A stretch of DNA of 43,178 bases from DATKQY01 sp035532475 (GCA_035532475.1 DATKQY010000002.1:1-43178), one strand, 5' to 3'; numbered from the stretch's first letter, positions 7,756 through 15,630 are shown. Notes: generated by a model not told the origin, from the letters alone. Numbers and translations: made by a program.

Positions 7756-8202
7756 CTAGCTCGCGACGACGTCGACGGTCAGGCGGAACTCGACGTCGGG
7801 ATGGAGCCGGACGCCGACCTCGTGGCTGCCGAGCGACTTGATCGGCTCGTGGGCAAGGAGCTTGTGGCGGTCCAGCACGACGCCCGCCTGCTGCTCGACG
7901 GCAGCGACGATGTCGCTCGGCGTCACCGACCCGAACAGGCGCCCTTCGCGACCCGCCTTGGCAGGCACGGTGATGACGAGCGGGACGAGCCGCTGGGCGA
8001 CCGTCTCCGCGGCCTCACGATCCTTGGCGTCCCGGAGGTCCCGCGCCCGGCGCATCGAAGCCGCCTGCTGGGTGACGCCGTCGTTCGCGACGATGGCGCG
8101 TCCCGAGGGGATCAGGAAGTTGCGGGCGTGGCCATCGGCCACCTGGACGATGTCGCCCCGCTTGCCGATGCCGTTGACGTCCTCGCGGAGTACGACCTTC
8201 AC
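7756..8202 (-). CDS. rplI: 50S ribosomal protein L9
   Basis: 148 residues, the normal length for L9. The N-domain reads MKVVLREDVNGIGKRGDIVQVADGH followed by ARNFLIPSGRAI, the classic L9 signature. A long connecting helix (about 45-80) leads to the C-domain with GRLFGSVTPSDIV and IKSLGSHEVGVRLHPDV. L9 binds 23S rRNA near the L1 stalk and helps keep the reading frame. Its ATG overlaps the rpsR stop by 4 bp (ATGA), so the two are translationally coupled in the rpsF-ssb-rpsR-rplI operon. The 249-bp stretch downstream, before dnaB, shows no gene. Confidence 0.97.
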   Translation of the reverse strand: MKVVLREDVNGIGKRGDIVQVADGHARNFLIPSGRAIVANDGVTQQAASMRRARDLRDAKDREAAETVAQRLVPLVITVPAKAGREGRLFGSVTPSDIVAAVEQQAGVVLDRHKLLAHEPIKSLGSHEVGVRLHPDVEFRLTVDVVAS

Positions 8203-8663
8203 TCCGCACCTCCCGCGAGATCCGCGTCGACACCCTCCGCAAGCACCGCGATGAGCTCCTCGGCCTCCTCGGGCCCGACGACGAGCGTGGAGTCGCTCGG
8301 TGGAGACGGGGGCGGCGAGCCCGGCCGGGGCGGCGCGCCGCCGCCAGAGCGAGGGCCACGACCCATGCCACGGCCACCTGGCCGCTCGCTGGTCGTCCGC
8401 TGCGTGTAGGGCAGGAGCGCCAGCTCCCGGGACGTCTTGATGGCGACGGCCACGTCACGCTGGTGCTGCGCGCAGTTGCCCGACACGCGGCGGGCGCGGA
8501 TCTTGCCCCGGTCCGACATGAACTTCCGGAGCAGGTTGACGTCCTTGTAGTCGACGTAGTCGATCTGGTCCTTGCAGAAGATGCAGACCTTCTTCTTCGT
8601 ACGCCGGCCGGTGTCCTTCGGCGCCCGCCTGCTGGAGCGCTCGCGGTCGTTGTTCCTGGCCAT
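8199..8663 (-). CDS. rpsR: 30S ribosomal protein S18 with a long C-terminal extension
   Basis: S18 core spans residues about 22-88: KKKVCIFCKDQIDYVDYKD, LLRKFMSDRGKIRARRVSGN, CAQHQRDVAVAIKTSRELALLPYT. Cys27, Cys30 and Cys64 form most of a zinc site, as in the C-plus (zinc-binding) type of S18. Bacterial S18 usually stops just after LLPY, at about 75-90 residues. Here 66 more residues follow: a Gly/Pro/Arg-rich stretch (about 92-122), then an acidic segment (PEEAEELIAVLAEGVDADLA). The frame is uninterrupted and the stop overlaps the rplI start, so the extension appears genuine. It binds 16S rRNA with S6. The function of the tail is unknown. Confidence 0.95.
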   Translation of the reverse strand: MARNNDRERSSRRAPKDTGRRTKKKVCIFCKDQIDYVDYKDVNLLRKFMSDRGKIRARRVSGNCAQHQRDVAVAIKTSRELALLPYTQRTTSERPGGRGMGRGPRSGGGAPPRPGSPPPSPPSDSTLVVGPEEAEELIAVLAEGVDADLAGGAE

Positions 8664-9140
8664 CTAGAAGGGCTCCTCGTCCTCGGTCGCATACGCCGGC
8701 TCAGCTGCCGGCGCCGGGCGCGCGGCCCGGGGGGCGGCCTGGCCGCCTCCCGCCCCACCGTCACCTGACGGTCCGCGCCGCTCGTTCTTCACAACCTGCG
8801 CGGTCGCCCAGCGCAGGCTCGGGCCGAGCTCGTCGGCGATCACCTCGACACGCGAGCGCTTGTCCCCGTCCGGCGTCTCCCAGCTTCGCTGCTCCAGCCG
8901 GCCCGTAACGATGACGCGCGAGCCGCGGGTCAGACTCTCGCTCACGTTCTCGGCCATCTCCCGCCAGCAGACGACGTCGAAGAAGGACGTCGCCTCCTCC
9001 CACTCCTGGGTCTGGCGGTTCTGCCAGCGCCGGTTGACCGCGAGCCCGAAGGAGGCCGTGGCCTGGCCATTCGGTGTGAAGCGCAGCTCGGGGTCGCGCG
9101 TGACGTTACCGACGAGCGTGACCGTGTTCCCGTTCGACAT
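8664..9140 (-). CDS. ssb: Single-stranded DNA-binding protein
   Basis: 158 residues. The OB fold covers about 1-115: NTVTLVGNVTRDPELRFTPN, ASFGLAVNRRWQNRQTQEWE, ATSFFDVVCWREMAENVSE, and RGSRVIVTGRLEQRSWETPD. A Gly/Pro/Ala-rich linker (about 120-147) leads to an acidic tip ending DEEPF, the conserved tail that contacts replication and repair proteins. The start is the ATG before SNGNTVTLVG; a longer open frame upstream is the antisense/shadow of rpsF. It lies 16 bp downstream of rpsF and directly before rpsR, the standard order. It coats ssDNA at forks and repair gaps. Confidence 0.96.
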   Translation of the reverse strand: MSNGNTVTLVGNVTRDPELRFTPNGQATASFGLAVNRRWQNRQTQEWEEATSFFDVVCWREMAENVSESLTRGSRVIVTGRLEQRSWETPDGDKRSRVEVIADELGPSLRWATAQVVKNERRGPSGDGGAGGGQAAPRAARPAPAAEPAYATEDEEPF

Positions 9141-9156
9141 CTCTGTTCTCCGTTCG

Positions 9157-9531
9157 CTACTGGCCCGCCACCGGGGCCGCGTCCGCAACCGGCGCGGGCG
9201 CCGTCGCGGGAGCTGGCGCGTTCGAGCGCCTGCGTCCAGCGACGTGCTCGGGCTGGCGGATGACCCGATGGCGGAGCACCTCGTCAGAGAGGGCGAGCAT
9301 CCGGTCGACCTCGGCCATGACCTCGGGCTCGGCGACCACCTCGATGAAGACGTAGAAGCCTTCGGTGCGGTGCTTGAGCTCGTAGGCGAAGGTCCGACGA
9401 CCCCAGCGGTCGACGTGGCCGGGCGTCCCACCACGGGACCGCACGTGCTCGACGACCCGGTCGGTGATCTCGCGGGTGACGCTCTCTTCAAGGCTGGCGT
9501 CGAAGATGACGACGATTTCGTATGGCCGCAA
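9157..9531 (-). CDS. rpsF: 30S ribosomal protein S6
   Basis: About 124 residues from a TTG start giving (M)RPYEIVVIFDASLEE, exactly where S6 proteins begin. A strong GGAGGAGG lies 9 nt upstream of this TTG. Longer in-frame ATG starts (up to 9657) would add a basic N-terminus not seen in S6, so I reject them. The core has RGGTPGHVDRWGRRTFAYEL and a loop GFYVFIEVVAEPEVMAEVDRML, followed by LRHRVIR. The last 25 residues are an Ala/Pro-rich tail common in actinobacterial S6. S6 pairs with S18 on the 30S platform. It is the first gene of the rpsF-ssb-rpsR-rplI operon. Confidence 0.93.
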   Translation of the reverse strand: MRPYEIVVIFDASLEESVTREITDRVVEHVRSRGGTPGHVDRWGRRTFAYELKHRTEGFYVFIEVVAEPEVMAEVDRMLALSDEVLRHRVIRQPEHVAGRRRSNAPAPATAPAPVADAAPVAGQ

Positions 9532-9613
9532 GGCGGCGCACCTCCTCCGGACCCGGCGCACGTGGCGCTCGGGGCCCCGGAACGACCGGGGCAGGGGCGT
9601 GTGTGACCGACGC

Positions 9614-9619
9614 ATGCTA
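9614..9619 (-). promoter_or_regulatory. Weak candidate -10 box upstream of rpsF
   Basis: TAGCAT on the minus strand, about 80 nt before the rpsF TTG, is the best -10-like hexamer in the panB-rpsF gap. It would leave a leader of about 75 nt, long enough for a ribosomal-protein-binding structure. No convincing -35 is seen. Confidence 0.25.
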
Positions 9620-9737
9620 GCCGACGCCAACGATCGGGCCTGCGGGTGGAGCTCCACGGCGGCATCGTGGCGCGCCGGTGTATCAGCGGGGCCTCCGCCG
9701 GCGTCCGTCTTGCCGGGTGAGCGGCCCGGGCGGTGCC

Positions 9738-10583
9738 TCAGCGGGGGTGGTCGAGAGCAGTGCGCAGCTCCTCGGAGGCGTGGTATGTCTCGGCGTCGGC
9801 GGGGAAGGCGCCCGAGCGGACGTCCGCGGCGTACGTAGCGACCGCCTCGCGCGCCACTCGCGCGAGATCGGCGTAGCGCCGGGCGAAGCGAGGCGACGGT
9901 CGCGCCGACAGGCCCAGCAGGTCGTGGAGGACCAGCACCTGGCCGTCACAGGCCGGGCCGGCCCCGATCCCGATCGTCGGCACTCCCACGACCTCGCTGA
10001 TCCGCGCCGCGACGAGGTCCGGGACGCCCTCGAGGACGATCGCGAAGCACCCGGCCGCGGCGAGCGCCTTCGCGTCGAGCTCGAGCTCCTCTGCCGCCTC
10101 GACCGTGCGAGCCTGCACCCGCAGGCCCCCCATGGCGTGCCGCGACTGCGGCGTGAGCCCGAGATGTCCCATCACCGGGATCTCGGCGTCGAGCAGGGCG
10201 TGGACGACCGGCAGCCGACGTCGGCCACCCTCCAGCTTCACCGCCTCAGCTCCGGCTCGCACGAGCACCGCCGCGTTGCGGAGCGAATCGCCCGCGTCGA
10301 CGTGGTAGCTCATCCAGGGCAGGTCGGCGACGACGAGCGCCCGCGGGCGGGCCCGGGCGACCGCCGCGACGTGGTGCGCCATCTGCTCGACGCCGACCTG
10401 GAGGGTATCCTCCATCCCGAGGACGTTGTCGGCCACAGAATCGCCGACGAGGATCATGTCCACCCCGGCCTCGTCGACCACCCGGGCGAAGGGCGTGTCG
10501 TACGCCGTCACCATCACGACGGCGCCAGCGCCGTCCCGCCGCTTTCGCGCGGCGATCTCGGGCGCGGTGACCTTCTCTGCCAT
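9738..10583 (-). CDS. panB: 3-methyl-2-oxobutanoate hydroxymethyltransferase
   Basis: 281 residues. PanB adds a hydroxymethyl group from 5,10-methylene-THF to alpha-ketoisovalerate, the first committed step of pantothenate and CoA synthesis, in the cytosol. Visible landmarks are MVTAYDTPFARVVDEAGVDM, ILVGDSVADNVLGMEDTL (metal-binding Asp region), VVADLPWMSYH, VKLEGG, PVMGHLGLTPQS, FAIVLEGVP and the closing IGIGAGPACDGQVLVLHDLL. The start is the ATG of MAEKVTAPEIAARKRRDG; the larger open frame upstream overlaps the DUF5318 gene in another frame. It seems to be a single gene; panC and panD are not in the window. Confidence 0.96.
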   Translation of the reverse strand: MAEKVTAPEIAARKRRDGAGAVVMVTAYDTPFARVVDEAGVDMILVGDSVADNVLGMEDTLQVGVEQMAHHVAAVARARPRALVVADLPWMSYHVDAGDSLRNAAVLVRAGAEAVKLEGGRRRLPVVHALLDAEIPVMGHLGLTPQSRHAMGGLRVQARTVEAAEELELDAKALAAAGCFAIVLEGVPDLVAARISEVVGVPTIGIGAGPACDGQVLVLHDLLGLSARPSPRFARRYADLARVAREAVATYAADVRSGAFPADAETYHASEELRTALDHPR

Positions 10584-10728
10584 CTCGGCTCCTCCCACCG
10601 TCCAGCGCCACGTGGCTGCCAGCGGCACCCGAAGGCTAGCGCCGAGCCCGGCGGGCGGCGGTGGGTGGCCTGCCGGCGCGACCCCGGGGTGGCCGGGCGC
10701 GACGAGCCCAGGACGGGAAGCGGGCGGA

Positions 10729-11145
10729 TCAGCTCCCCGAGCGGCGCCGGCCCGCCGGCGCGGTGAACATCCGCACGAGATGGTTCCACGAGCACTCGGT
10801 GCAGACCTCGACGACGTAGAACGCGACGTCGTCCCTGCCGCGCGAGAGGGCGCGCACCTCGGTGGGCGAGGCGACGACCCGGCCGCCCGGGGGCAGGCGC
10901 GGGCCGAAGGCGAACGAGACGTGGACGAGCTCGGACTCCTCGCAGATCGGGCAGTTGATCTCCGTGGCCTTGCCGAGGTTGCGCGCGACCCGGAGGAGCT
11001 CGGCCTGCGCGTCGCACACGTCGAGCCGGGAGAGCCGTCCCCGTCGGTACTCGCGTACGACCGAGTCGCGCGCGAGGCGGTACTCGACCTGACCGAGGCC
11101 CGTGACCGCAGGTCTGCCTGCCGAGAACAGTGGTCCGCTCGCCAC
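10729..11145 (-). CDS. DUF5318 family zinc-binding protein
   Basis: 138 residues from GTG. Two CxxC pairs, Cys65/Cys68 (NCPICEES) and Cys115/Cys118 (VCTECSWNH), probably bind one zinc ion. Around them are RGRLSRLDVCDAQAEL, LVHVSFAFGPRLPPGGRVV and the closing helix-turn NHLVRMF. This matches the actinobacterial DUF5318 family, which usually sits near the ino1/PadR pair; its role is unknown. It is divergent from the PadR gene, with 118 bp between the starts. TAGCCT lies 6 nt before the GTG and there is no Shine-Dalgarno, suggesting a leaderless transcript. A role in RNA or protein binding would be a guess from the zinc ribbon alone. Confidence 0.8.
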   Translation of the reverse strand: MASGPLFSAGRPAVTGLGQVEYRLARDSVVREYRRGRLSRLDVCDAQAELLRVARNLGKATEINCPICEESELVHVSFAFGPRLPPGGRVVASPTEVRALSRGRDDVAFYVVEVCTECSWNHLVRMFTAPAGRRRSGS

Positions 11146-11151
11146 GGCGTC

Positions 11152-11157
11152 AGGCTA
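11152..11157 (-). promoter_or_regulatory. Candidate -10 box for the DUF5318 gene (leaderless)
   Basis: Minus strand TAGCCT, then 6 nt (GACGCC), then the GTG start at 11145. No ribosome binding site is present. Confidence 0.4.
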
Positions 11158-11219
11158 CCCGAGCGATCGGGCGCGTCCGCCGCCACCCTCCGCGTGATCA
11201 GGCTCGGCGAAGTTCACAC

Positions 11220-11240
11220 TATCGACATATCGAGTCGATA
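11220..11240. promoter_or_regulatory. Inverted-repeat operator candidate upstream of padR
   Basis: TATCGAC (11220-11226) and GTCGATA (11234-11240) form a perfect 7-bp inverted repeat with a 7-bp spacer. It lies just upstream of the -10 box of the PadR-type regulator gene, in the divergent gap with DUF5318. PadR proteins usually bind palindromes at their own promoter, so autoregulation is a reasonable inference. Confidence 0.5.
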
Positions 11241-11251
11241 CATCGAACTGT

Positions 11252-11257
11252 TACTAT
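11252..11257 (+). promoter_or_regulatory. Candidate -10 box for padR-ino1 (leaderless)
   Basis: TACTAT followed by 6 nt (GGCGCC) and then the GTG start at 11264. The inverted repeat at 11220-11240 would cover the -35 region, which suits repression. Confidence 0.5.
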
Positions 11258-11263
11258 GGCGCC

Positions 11264-12076
11264 GTGCTCGAACTGGCGCTGCTCGGATTGCTGAAGGAGG
11301 GGCCGATGCACGGCTACGACCTCCGCAAGCGGCTCCGCGAGGATTTCGGGCCGCTCTCGAACCTGTCCTTCGGCTCGCTCTATCCGGCGCTGGCCCGGCT
11401 CGAGGCGTCGGGCGCGGTGCGCGCCCTCACCTCGACCGGTGCCGAGCACGGACGCACGGCGGTGCCGAACACGCCGGCCGTGCCGCTCACGGGCTCGCTC
11501 GGCGGCGAGCGTGCCGCCCTGGTCGCCCGGCGCGCGACGGCCAAGGCCGCCGCCGCCCTCGGCGGGCACGGGACCCGCGCCCGCAAGGTCTACGAGATCA
11601 CGACCCGCGGCGAAGAGCTGTTCGAACAGCTGTTGCAGGAGCCCGACGGCGCAGGTGAGGATGCTCGAGCGTTCTCCCTACGCCTGTCGTTCGCCCGGCA
11701 TCTGAGCCCGCAGGCACGCGTCCGGCTCCTCGAGCGGCGCCGGATGCAGCTGACGGACCGGCTCCAGCGCGCGAGGCGCTCCCTGGCTGCCCCGACGCGT
11801 CCGCTCGACGCCTACGAGCGCTCGCTCGCCGAGCATTCCCAGGAGACCGTGGAAAGCGACCTCTCCTGGATCGAGCGCCTGCTCGAAGCGGAGATCGCGG
11901 CGGCGCGCGAAGTCGAGCCGGTCGCCGCCACGACCGCTCCGGACGCCGACGAGGCGCCCGGAGCAGCAGGGAAGGGCACGACAGAAGGGCGTCACGGCGG
12001 AGGGGGACACACCCCCTGGGTCCGCACGGGCGCGGCCAGCGTTGCTGGCGGGACGGAGGGAAGAACCAGGCAATGA
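11264..12076 (+). CDS. PadR family transcriptional regulator with wing insertion and C-terminal tail
   Basis: 270 residues from GTG. The winged helix-turn-helix begins MLELALLGLLKEGPMHGYDL, RKRLREDFG, FGSLYPALARLEASGAV, all classic PadR. The wing normally closes within about 15 residues; here about 45 extra Ala/Gly/Arg-rich residues (about 57-104) sit before ARKVYEITTRGEELF. A C-terminal coiled helix pair (about 140-220) gives the dimer interface. About 50 low-complexity residues end the protein. Its stop overlaps the ino1 start by 4 bp (ATGA), so the two are coupled, as with the PadR-like gene beside ino1 in mycobacteria. Likely role: ligand-responsive repressor of its own operon, and thus of inositol synthesis (inference). 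Confidence 0.9.
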   Translation: MLELALLGLLKEGPMHGYDLRKRLREDFGPLSNLSFGSLYPALARLEASGAVRALTSTGAEHGRTAVPNTPAVPLTGSLGGERAALVARRATAKAAAALGGHGTRARKVYEITTRGEELFEQLLQEPDGAGEDARAFSLRLSFARHLSPQARVRLLERRRMQLTDRLQRARRSLAAPTRPLDAYERSLAEHSQETVESDLSWIERLLEAEIAAAREVEPVAATTAPDADEAPGAAGKGTTEGRHGGGGHTPWVRTGAASVAGGTEGRTRQ

Positions 12077-13152
12077 CGCGTTCGAACAAGATCAAGGTCG
12101 CCATCGCCGGCGTCGGCAACTGCGCCTGCTCCCTCCTCCAGGGGGTCGAGTACTACCGCAACGCGGACCCGAGCGAGTCGGTGCCCGGCTTGATGCACGT
12201 CACGCTCGGCGGCTACCACGTCGGCGACGTCGAGTTCGTCGCGGCGTTCGACGTCGACGCCGAGAAGGTCGGGCTCGACCTCGGCAAGGCGATCTTCGCC
12301 GGTCACAACAACACGATCCGCTTCGCCGAGGTGCCGAGCCTCGGGGTCACCGTCGAGCGGGGGCCCACCCTCGATGGTCTGGGCCAGTACTACCGCGAGG
12401 TCGTGGAGGAGTCCCCGGCCCCGCCGGTCGACGTCGCCGAGGTGTTGCGCGCGACCGGCGCCGAGGTGCTCGTCGCCTACCTGCCGGTCGGCTCGGAGCA
12501 GGCGCAGAAGCACTACGCCGCCGCCGCGCTCGAAGCCGGCGTGGCGTTCGTGAACGCCATACCCGTCTTCATCGCGAGCGACCCGGAATGGGCGGAGCGC
12601 TTCCGCGCGGCTGGCGTCCCGATCATCGGCGACGACATCAAGAGCCAGGTCGGGGCCACCATCGTGCACCGCGTCCTCGCCCGTCTGTTCGAGGACCGCG
12701 GCACGGTGCTCGACCGGACGTACCAGCTGAACGTCGGCGGGAACATGGACTTCCGCAACATGCTCGAGCGCTCCCGCCTCGAGTCGAAGAAGATCTCGAA
12801 GACCCAGGCCGTCACGAGCCAGATCGACCGCGGGATCGCCGCCGAGTCCGTCCATATCGGCCCGTCCGACCACGTCGCTTGGCTCGAGGACCGCAAGTGG
12901 GCCTACATCCGCCTGGAGGGCAGGAACTTCGGCGACGTGCCCCTGAACGTCGAGCTCAAGCTCGAGGTATGGGACTCCCCGAACTCCGCGGGAGTGATCA
13001 TCGATGCGGTCCGCTGCGCGCGCATCGGCCTCGACCGCGGCCTCGGTGGCCCGCTGCTCGGACCCTCGGCCTACTTCATGAAGTCGCCCCCCCAGCAGTT
13101 CCGCGACGAGGACGCCCACCGCATGATCGAGGAGTTCGCCTCCGGGGCCTGA
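12073..13152 (+). CDS. ino1: Inositol-3-phosphate synthase
   Basis: 359 residues. It converts glucose-6-phosphate to 1D-myo-inositol 3-phosphate using NAD, feeding mycothiol, phosphatidylinositol and related lipids in actinobacteria. The Rossmann NAD site reads KVAIAGVGNCACSLLQGVEY. Further landmarks are EVLVAYLPVGSEQAQKHYA, FVNAIPVFIAS, GDDIKSQVGATIVHR and LNVGGNMDFRNML, with SKKISKTQAV supplying catalytic lysines. The length fits the short actinobacterial/archaeal type, not the 500-residue eukaryotic type. It is translationally coupled to the PadR gene just upstream, which suggests joint control. Confidence 0.95.
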   Translation: MTRSNKIKVAIAGVGNCACSLLQGVEYYRNADPSESVPGLMHVTLGGYHVGDVEFVAAFDVDAEKVGLDLGKAIFAGHNNTIRFAEVPSLGVTVERGPTLDGLGQYYREVVEESPAPPVDVAEVLRATGAEVLVAYLPVGSEQAQKHYAAAALEAGVAFVNAIPVFIASDPEWAERFRAAGVPIIGDDIKSQVGATIVHRVLARLFEDRGTVLDRTYQLNVGGNMDFRNMLERSRLESKKISKTQAVTSQIDRGIAAESVHIGPSDHVAWLEDRKWAYIRLEGRNFGDVPLNVELKLEVWDSPNSAGVIIDAVRCARIGLDRGLGGPLLGPSAYFMKSPPQQFRDEDAHRMIEEFASGA

Positions 13153-13160
13153 GCCCCCGC

Positions 13161-14561
13161 TCAGCGGCGCCCCTGCTGCTCCTCCCACCACCGGTCGAGC
13201 CGGCGCCGCACCTCGTCCTCGCCGAGGGGGCCCTCCTCGAGGCGGGTGTCGAGCAGGAATGCCAGCGCGCGCCCGACGTCGGGCCCGGGGGCGATGTCGA
13301 GCTGCATCATCACCTGGTCGCCGTCGAGCTCTGGCCGGATGGCGTCGAGCGCCTCGCGCTCGCGGAGCTCCGCCAGGCGCTCCTCCAGCTCGTCCATCCT
13401 GCGCTCGAGCGCGCGCGCTTTCTCCTGGTTGCGCGTCGTGCAGTCGGCCCGGGTGAGCTCGTTCAGCCGGTCGAGCAGGTCGCCGGCATCGCGCGCGTAG
13501 CGGCGCAGCGCCGAGTCGGTCCAGCCCATGCTGTAGGTGTGGAACCGCAGGTGGAGCTCGACGAGGCGAGCCACCTGGTCGGTGTCGGCCGCCGAGTACC
13601 TGAGCGCCTCCATCCGCGCCCGCGCCATGCGCGCGCCGACGACGTCGTGGTGGTGGAACGAGACCCCGTCGGGGCCGTAGGCGCGCGTCCGCGGCTTGCC
13701 GACGTCGTGGAAGAGCGCGGCGAGCCGGAGGATCCGGTCCGGGCGTGTCTTCGCGACGACGGCGATCGTGTGCGCGAGCACGTCCTTGTGACGCTGGATC
13801 GGGTCCTGCTCGAGCGCCAGCGCCGGGAGCTCGGGCAGGAACAGCCCGGCGAGACCGCTGCGCACGACGAACCACAGCCCGGCCTCTGGCGAGGGGAGCA
13901 CGACCAGCTTGTCGAGCTCGTCGCGGATCCGCTCCGCAGAGACGATAGAGATCCGTTCGCGCATCGTCGTGATCGCCGCGACGAGCGCGGGGTCCGGCTC
14001 GAGGTCGTAGCCGGCGAGGAAGCGCGCGGCGCGCAGCATGCGCAGGGGATCGTCGGAGAAGGACTCCTCCGGGTCGAGGGGGGTCCGTAGCCGTCTGGCA
14101 GCGAGGTCGCCGAGACCGTCGAAGGGATCGACGAGCTCGAGGTCGGGCAGGCGCAGGGCCATCGCGTTCACCGTGAAGTCGCGGCGCGACAGGTCGCCCT
14201 CGATGTCGTCGCCGAAGACGACCTCGGGCTTTCGCGAGCTCGGGTCGTACGCCTCGGCCCGGTGCGTCGTGATCTCGTAGCGCCGTCCGCCGTGCAGGCA
14301 GCCGATCGTCCCGAAGCGCTTGCCCTGGAGCCACACGGCGTCGGCCCAGCCCGCCACGAGCGCTTCGATCTCGTCGGGACGGGCGTCGGTGGTGAAGTCG
14401 ACGTCCGCGTCGGGTCCGAAGGCCGCACCGCCGCCGGGACGACCCGCGATGGCGTCGCGCACCGTCCCGCCGACGAGGTAGATGCGCTTGCCCGCGGACG
14501 CGAAGCGCCGGACGAGCTCCTCGGTCTCCTCGACGATCGGGCGGATCCGCTCGGGGATCAT
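13161..14561 (-). CDS. pcnA: CCA tRNA nucleotidyltransferase / poly(A) polymerase family (PcnA-type)
   Basis: 466 residues from the ATG of MIPERIRPIVEETEELVRRF. The nucleotidyltransferase head has YLVGGTVRDAIAG, PDADVDFTTDA (metal-binding acidic pair), RFGTIGCLHGGRRYEITTHR, RRDFTVNAMAL and DPLRMLRAARFLAGY. An HD domain follows: LAALFHDVGKPRT, FHHHDVVGARMA. This head plus HD layout is the usual actinobacterial CCA-adding enzyme, which repairs tRNA 3' ends; the tRNA in this window lacks an encoded CCA, so such an enzyme is needed. It is 22 bp downstream of the deacetylase-like gene on the same strand, but AGGGTA at 14570-14575 (TACCCT on its strand) lies 8 nt before its start and could give it its own promoter. 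Confidence 0.93.
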   Translation of the reverse strand: MIPERIRPIVEETEELVRRFASAGKRIYLVGGTVRDAIAGRPGGGAAFGPDADVDFTTDARPDEIEALVAGWADAVWLQGKRFGTIGCLHGGRRYEITTHRAEAYDPSSRKPEVVFGDDIEGDLSRRDFTVNAMALRLPDLELVDPFDGLGDLAARRLRTPLDPEESFSDDPLRMLRAARFLAGYDLEPDPALVAAITTMRERISIVSAERIRDELDKLVVLPSPEAGLWFVVRSGLAGLFLPELPALALEQDPIQRHKDVLAHTIAVVAKTRPDRILRLAALFHDVGKPRTRAYGPDGVSFHHHDVVGARMARARMEALRYSAADTDQVARLVELHLRFHTYSMGWTDSALRRYARDAGDLLDRLNELTRADCTTRNQEKARALERRMDELEERLAELREREALDAIRPELDGDQVMMQLDIAPGPDVGRALAFLLDTRLEEGPLGEDEVRRRLDRWWEEQQGRR

Positions 14562-14569
14562 GGCCCGGA

Positions 14570-14575
14570 AGGGTA
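14570..14575 (-). promoter_or_regulatory. Weak candidate -10 box for pcnA
   Basis: Minus strand TACCCT with 8 nt to the ATG at 14561. Spacing is slightly longer than the 6-7 nt seen for the other leaderless candidates here, so this is less certain. Confidence 0.25.
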
Positions 14576-14583
14576 GCGGGGGC

Positions 14584-15630
14584 TCAGGCGCCGGTGAACC
14601 GCTCGTGGAGCGCGTGGGCCGCGGCGACGACCGCCGCGGGCAGGCCGTCGGCTGCCGCGCCGGCGGTGCCGTCCGACCCACCCGAGGTCACCGGCTCGGA
14701 CCGCCGCGTCACCCCGACGAGTGCCGAGAGGGTCGCGCCGACGGACGCGGCGAGCGCGTCGAGGTCGTAGCCGCCCTCCAGGAACAGGAGGCGCCTTCCC
14801 GGTGGCACGAGGCGCGCCGCCCGCTCGGTCAGGTCGAAGAAGTCTCCGGCCGACAGCCCGAGGTCGGTGAGCGGATCGGCGCGGTGCGCGTCGTAGCCGG
14901 CCGACACGAGAAGCCAGCTCGGCGAGAAGGTCTCGGACGCGGGGACGAGCACCTCGTCGAACGCGAGCCGGTAGGCGTCGCCCTCGGTCCCCGCCGGGAA
15001 CGGCAGGTTCACCGTCGTGCCTTCGCCGGCGCCCTCGCCGACCTCGCCGATGTGACCGGTACCGGGATAGAAGGGGTACTGGTGCAGCGAGACGTAGAGC
15101 ACCTCTGGCCGGTCGTAGAAGGCGGCTTGGGTGCCGTTGCCGTGGTGGGCGTCCCAGTCGATGACGAGCACCCGCTCGCCGCGCGCCACGAGCGCTGCCG
15201 CGGTCACGGCGACGTTGTTGAAGAGGCAAAAGCCCATCGAGCGCGAAGCGAGGGCGTGATGGCCGGGCGGCCGCACGGCCAGGAACGCGGCCGACGCCTC
15301 GCCGCGGTCGAGCCGCTCGACGGCGTCCACGCCGGCTCCCGCAGCCCGCAGCGCCGCCTCGTAGGACTCGAGCACCACCGCCGTGTCCGGGTCGAGATCG
15401 CCGCCACCGGCGAGGCACCGCTCCTCGACCCAGGACACGTAGCCAAGATCGTGCACCCGGCCGAGCTCCTCGCGCGTGGCGCGGCGGGGGGCGAACTCGA
15501 TGACCGCCTCCCCCAACCGGGCGTCCGCCACGCCCCGGCACACGGCGTCCAGGCGTTCGGGTGCCTCCGGGTGACCGGGTCCGGGCTCGTGGGCCTCGCA
15601 GGCCCCGTGGTAGCCGAGCAGGACAGTCAT
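14584..15630 (-). CDS. Histone deacetylase-like (arginase/deacetylase fold) zinc hydrolase
   Basis: 348 residues from the ATG giving MTVLLGYHGACEAHEPGPGH. HDAC-family landmarks: HPEAPERLDAV, FLAVRPPGHHA (His124/His125 charge relay), GFCLFNNVAVTA, VLVIDWDAHHGNGTQ (Asp158, Asp160, His162 metal region), YVSLHQYPFYPGTG, NLPFPAGTEGDAY, LLVSAGYDAHRADPL and LFLEGGYDLDALA. The bacterial members hydrolyse acetylpolyamines, acetyl-lysine or amides; the substrate cannot be read from sequence. It is divergent from the DUF6049 gene with a 90-bp gap, and upstream of pcnA on the same strand. The last 40 residues are Ala/Gly-rich. Confidence 0.93.
   Translation of the reverse strand: MTVLLGYHGACEAHEPGPGHPEAPERLDAVCRGVADARLGEAVIEFAPRRATREELGRVHDLGYVSWVEERCLAGGGDLDPDTAVVLESYEAALRAAGAGVDAVERLDRGEASAAFLAVRPPGHHALASRSMGFCLFNNVAVTAAALVARGERVLVIDWDAHHGNGTQAAFYDRPEVLYVSLHQYPFYPGTGHIGEVGEGAGEGTTVNLPFPAGTEGDAYRLAFDEVLVPASETFSPSWLLVSAGYDAHRADPLTDLGLSAGDFFDLTERAARLVPPGRRLLFLEGGYDLDALAASVGATLSALVGVTRRSEPVTSGGSDGTAGAAADGLPAAVVAAAHALHERFTGA

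Noticed and set aside
12042..14090. Plus-strand open frame of 682 codons over ino1 and pcnA
   Set aside because: Another frame of ino1, then antisense of pcnA; Arg-rich low complexity.
11992..14334. Minus-strand open frame of 780 codons across ino1 and part of pcnA
   Set aside because: Overlaps two firm genes on both strands and shows no family pattern.
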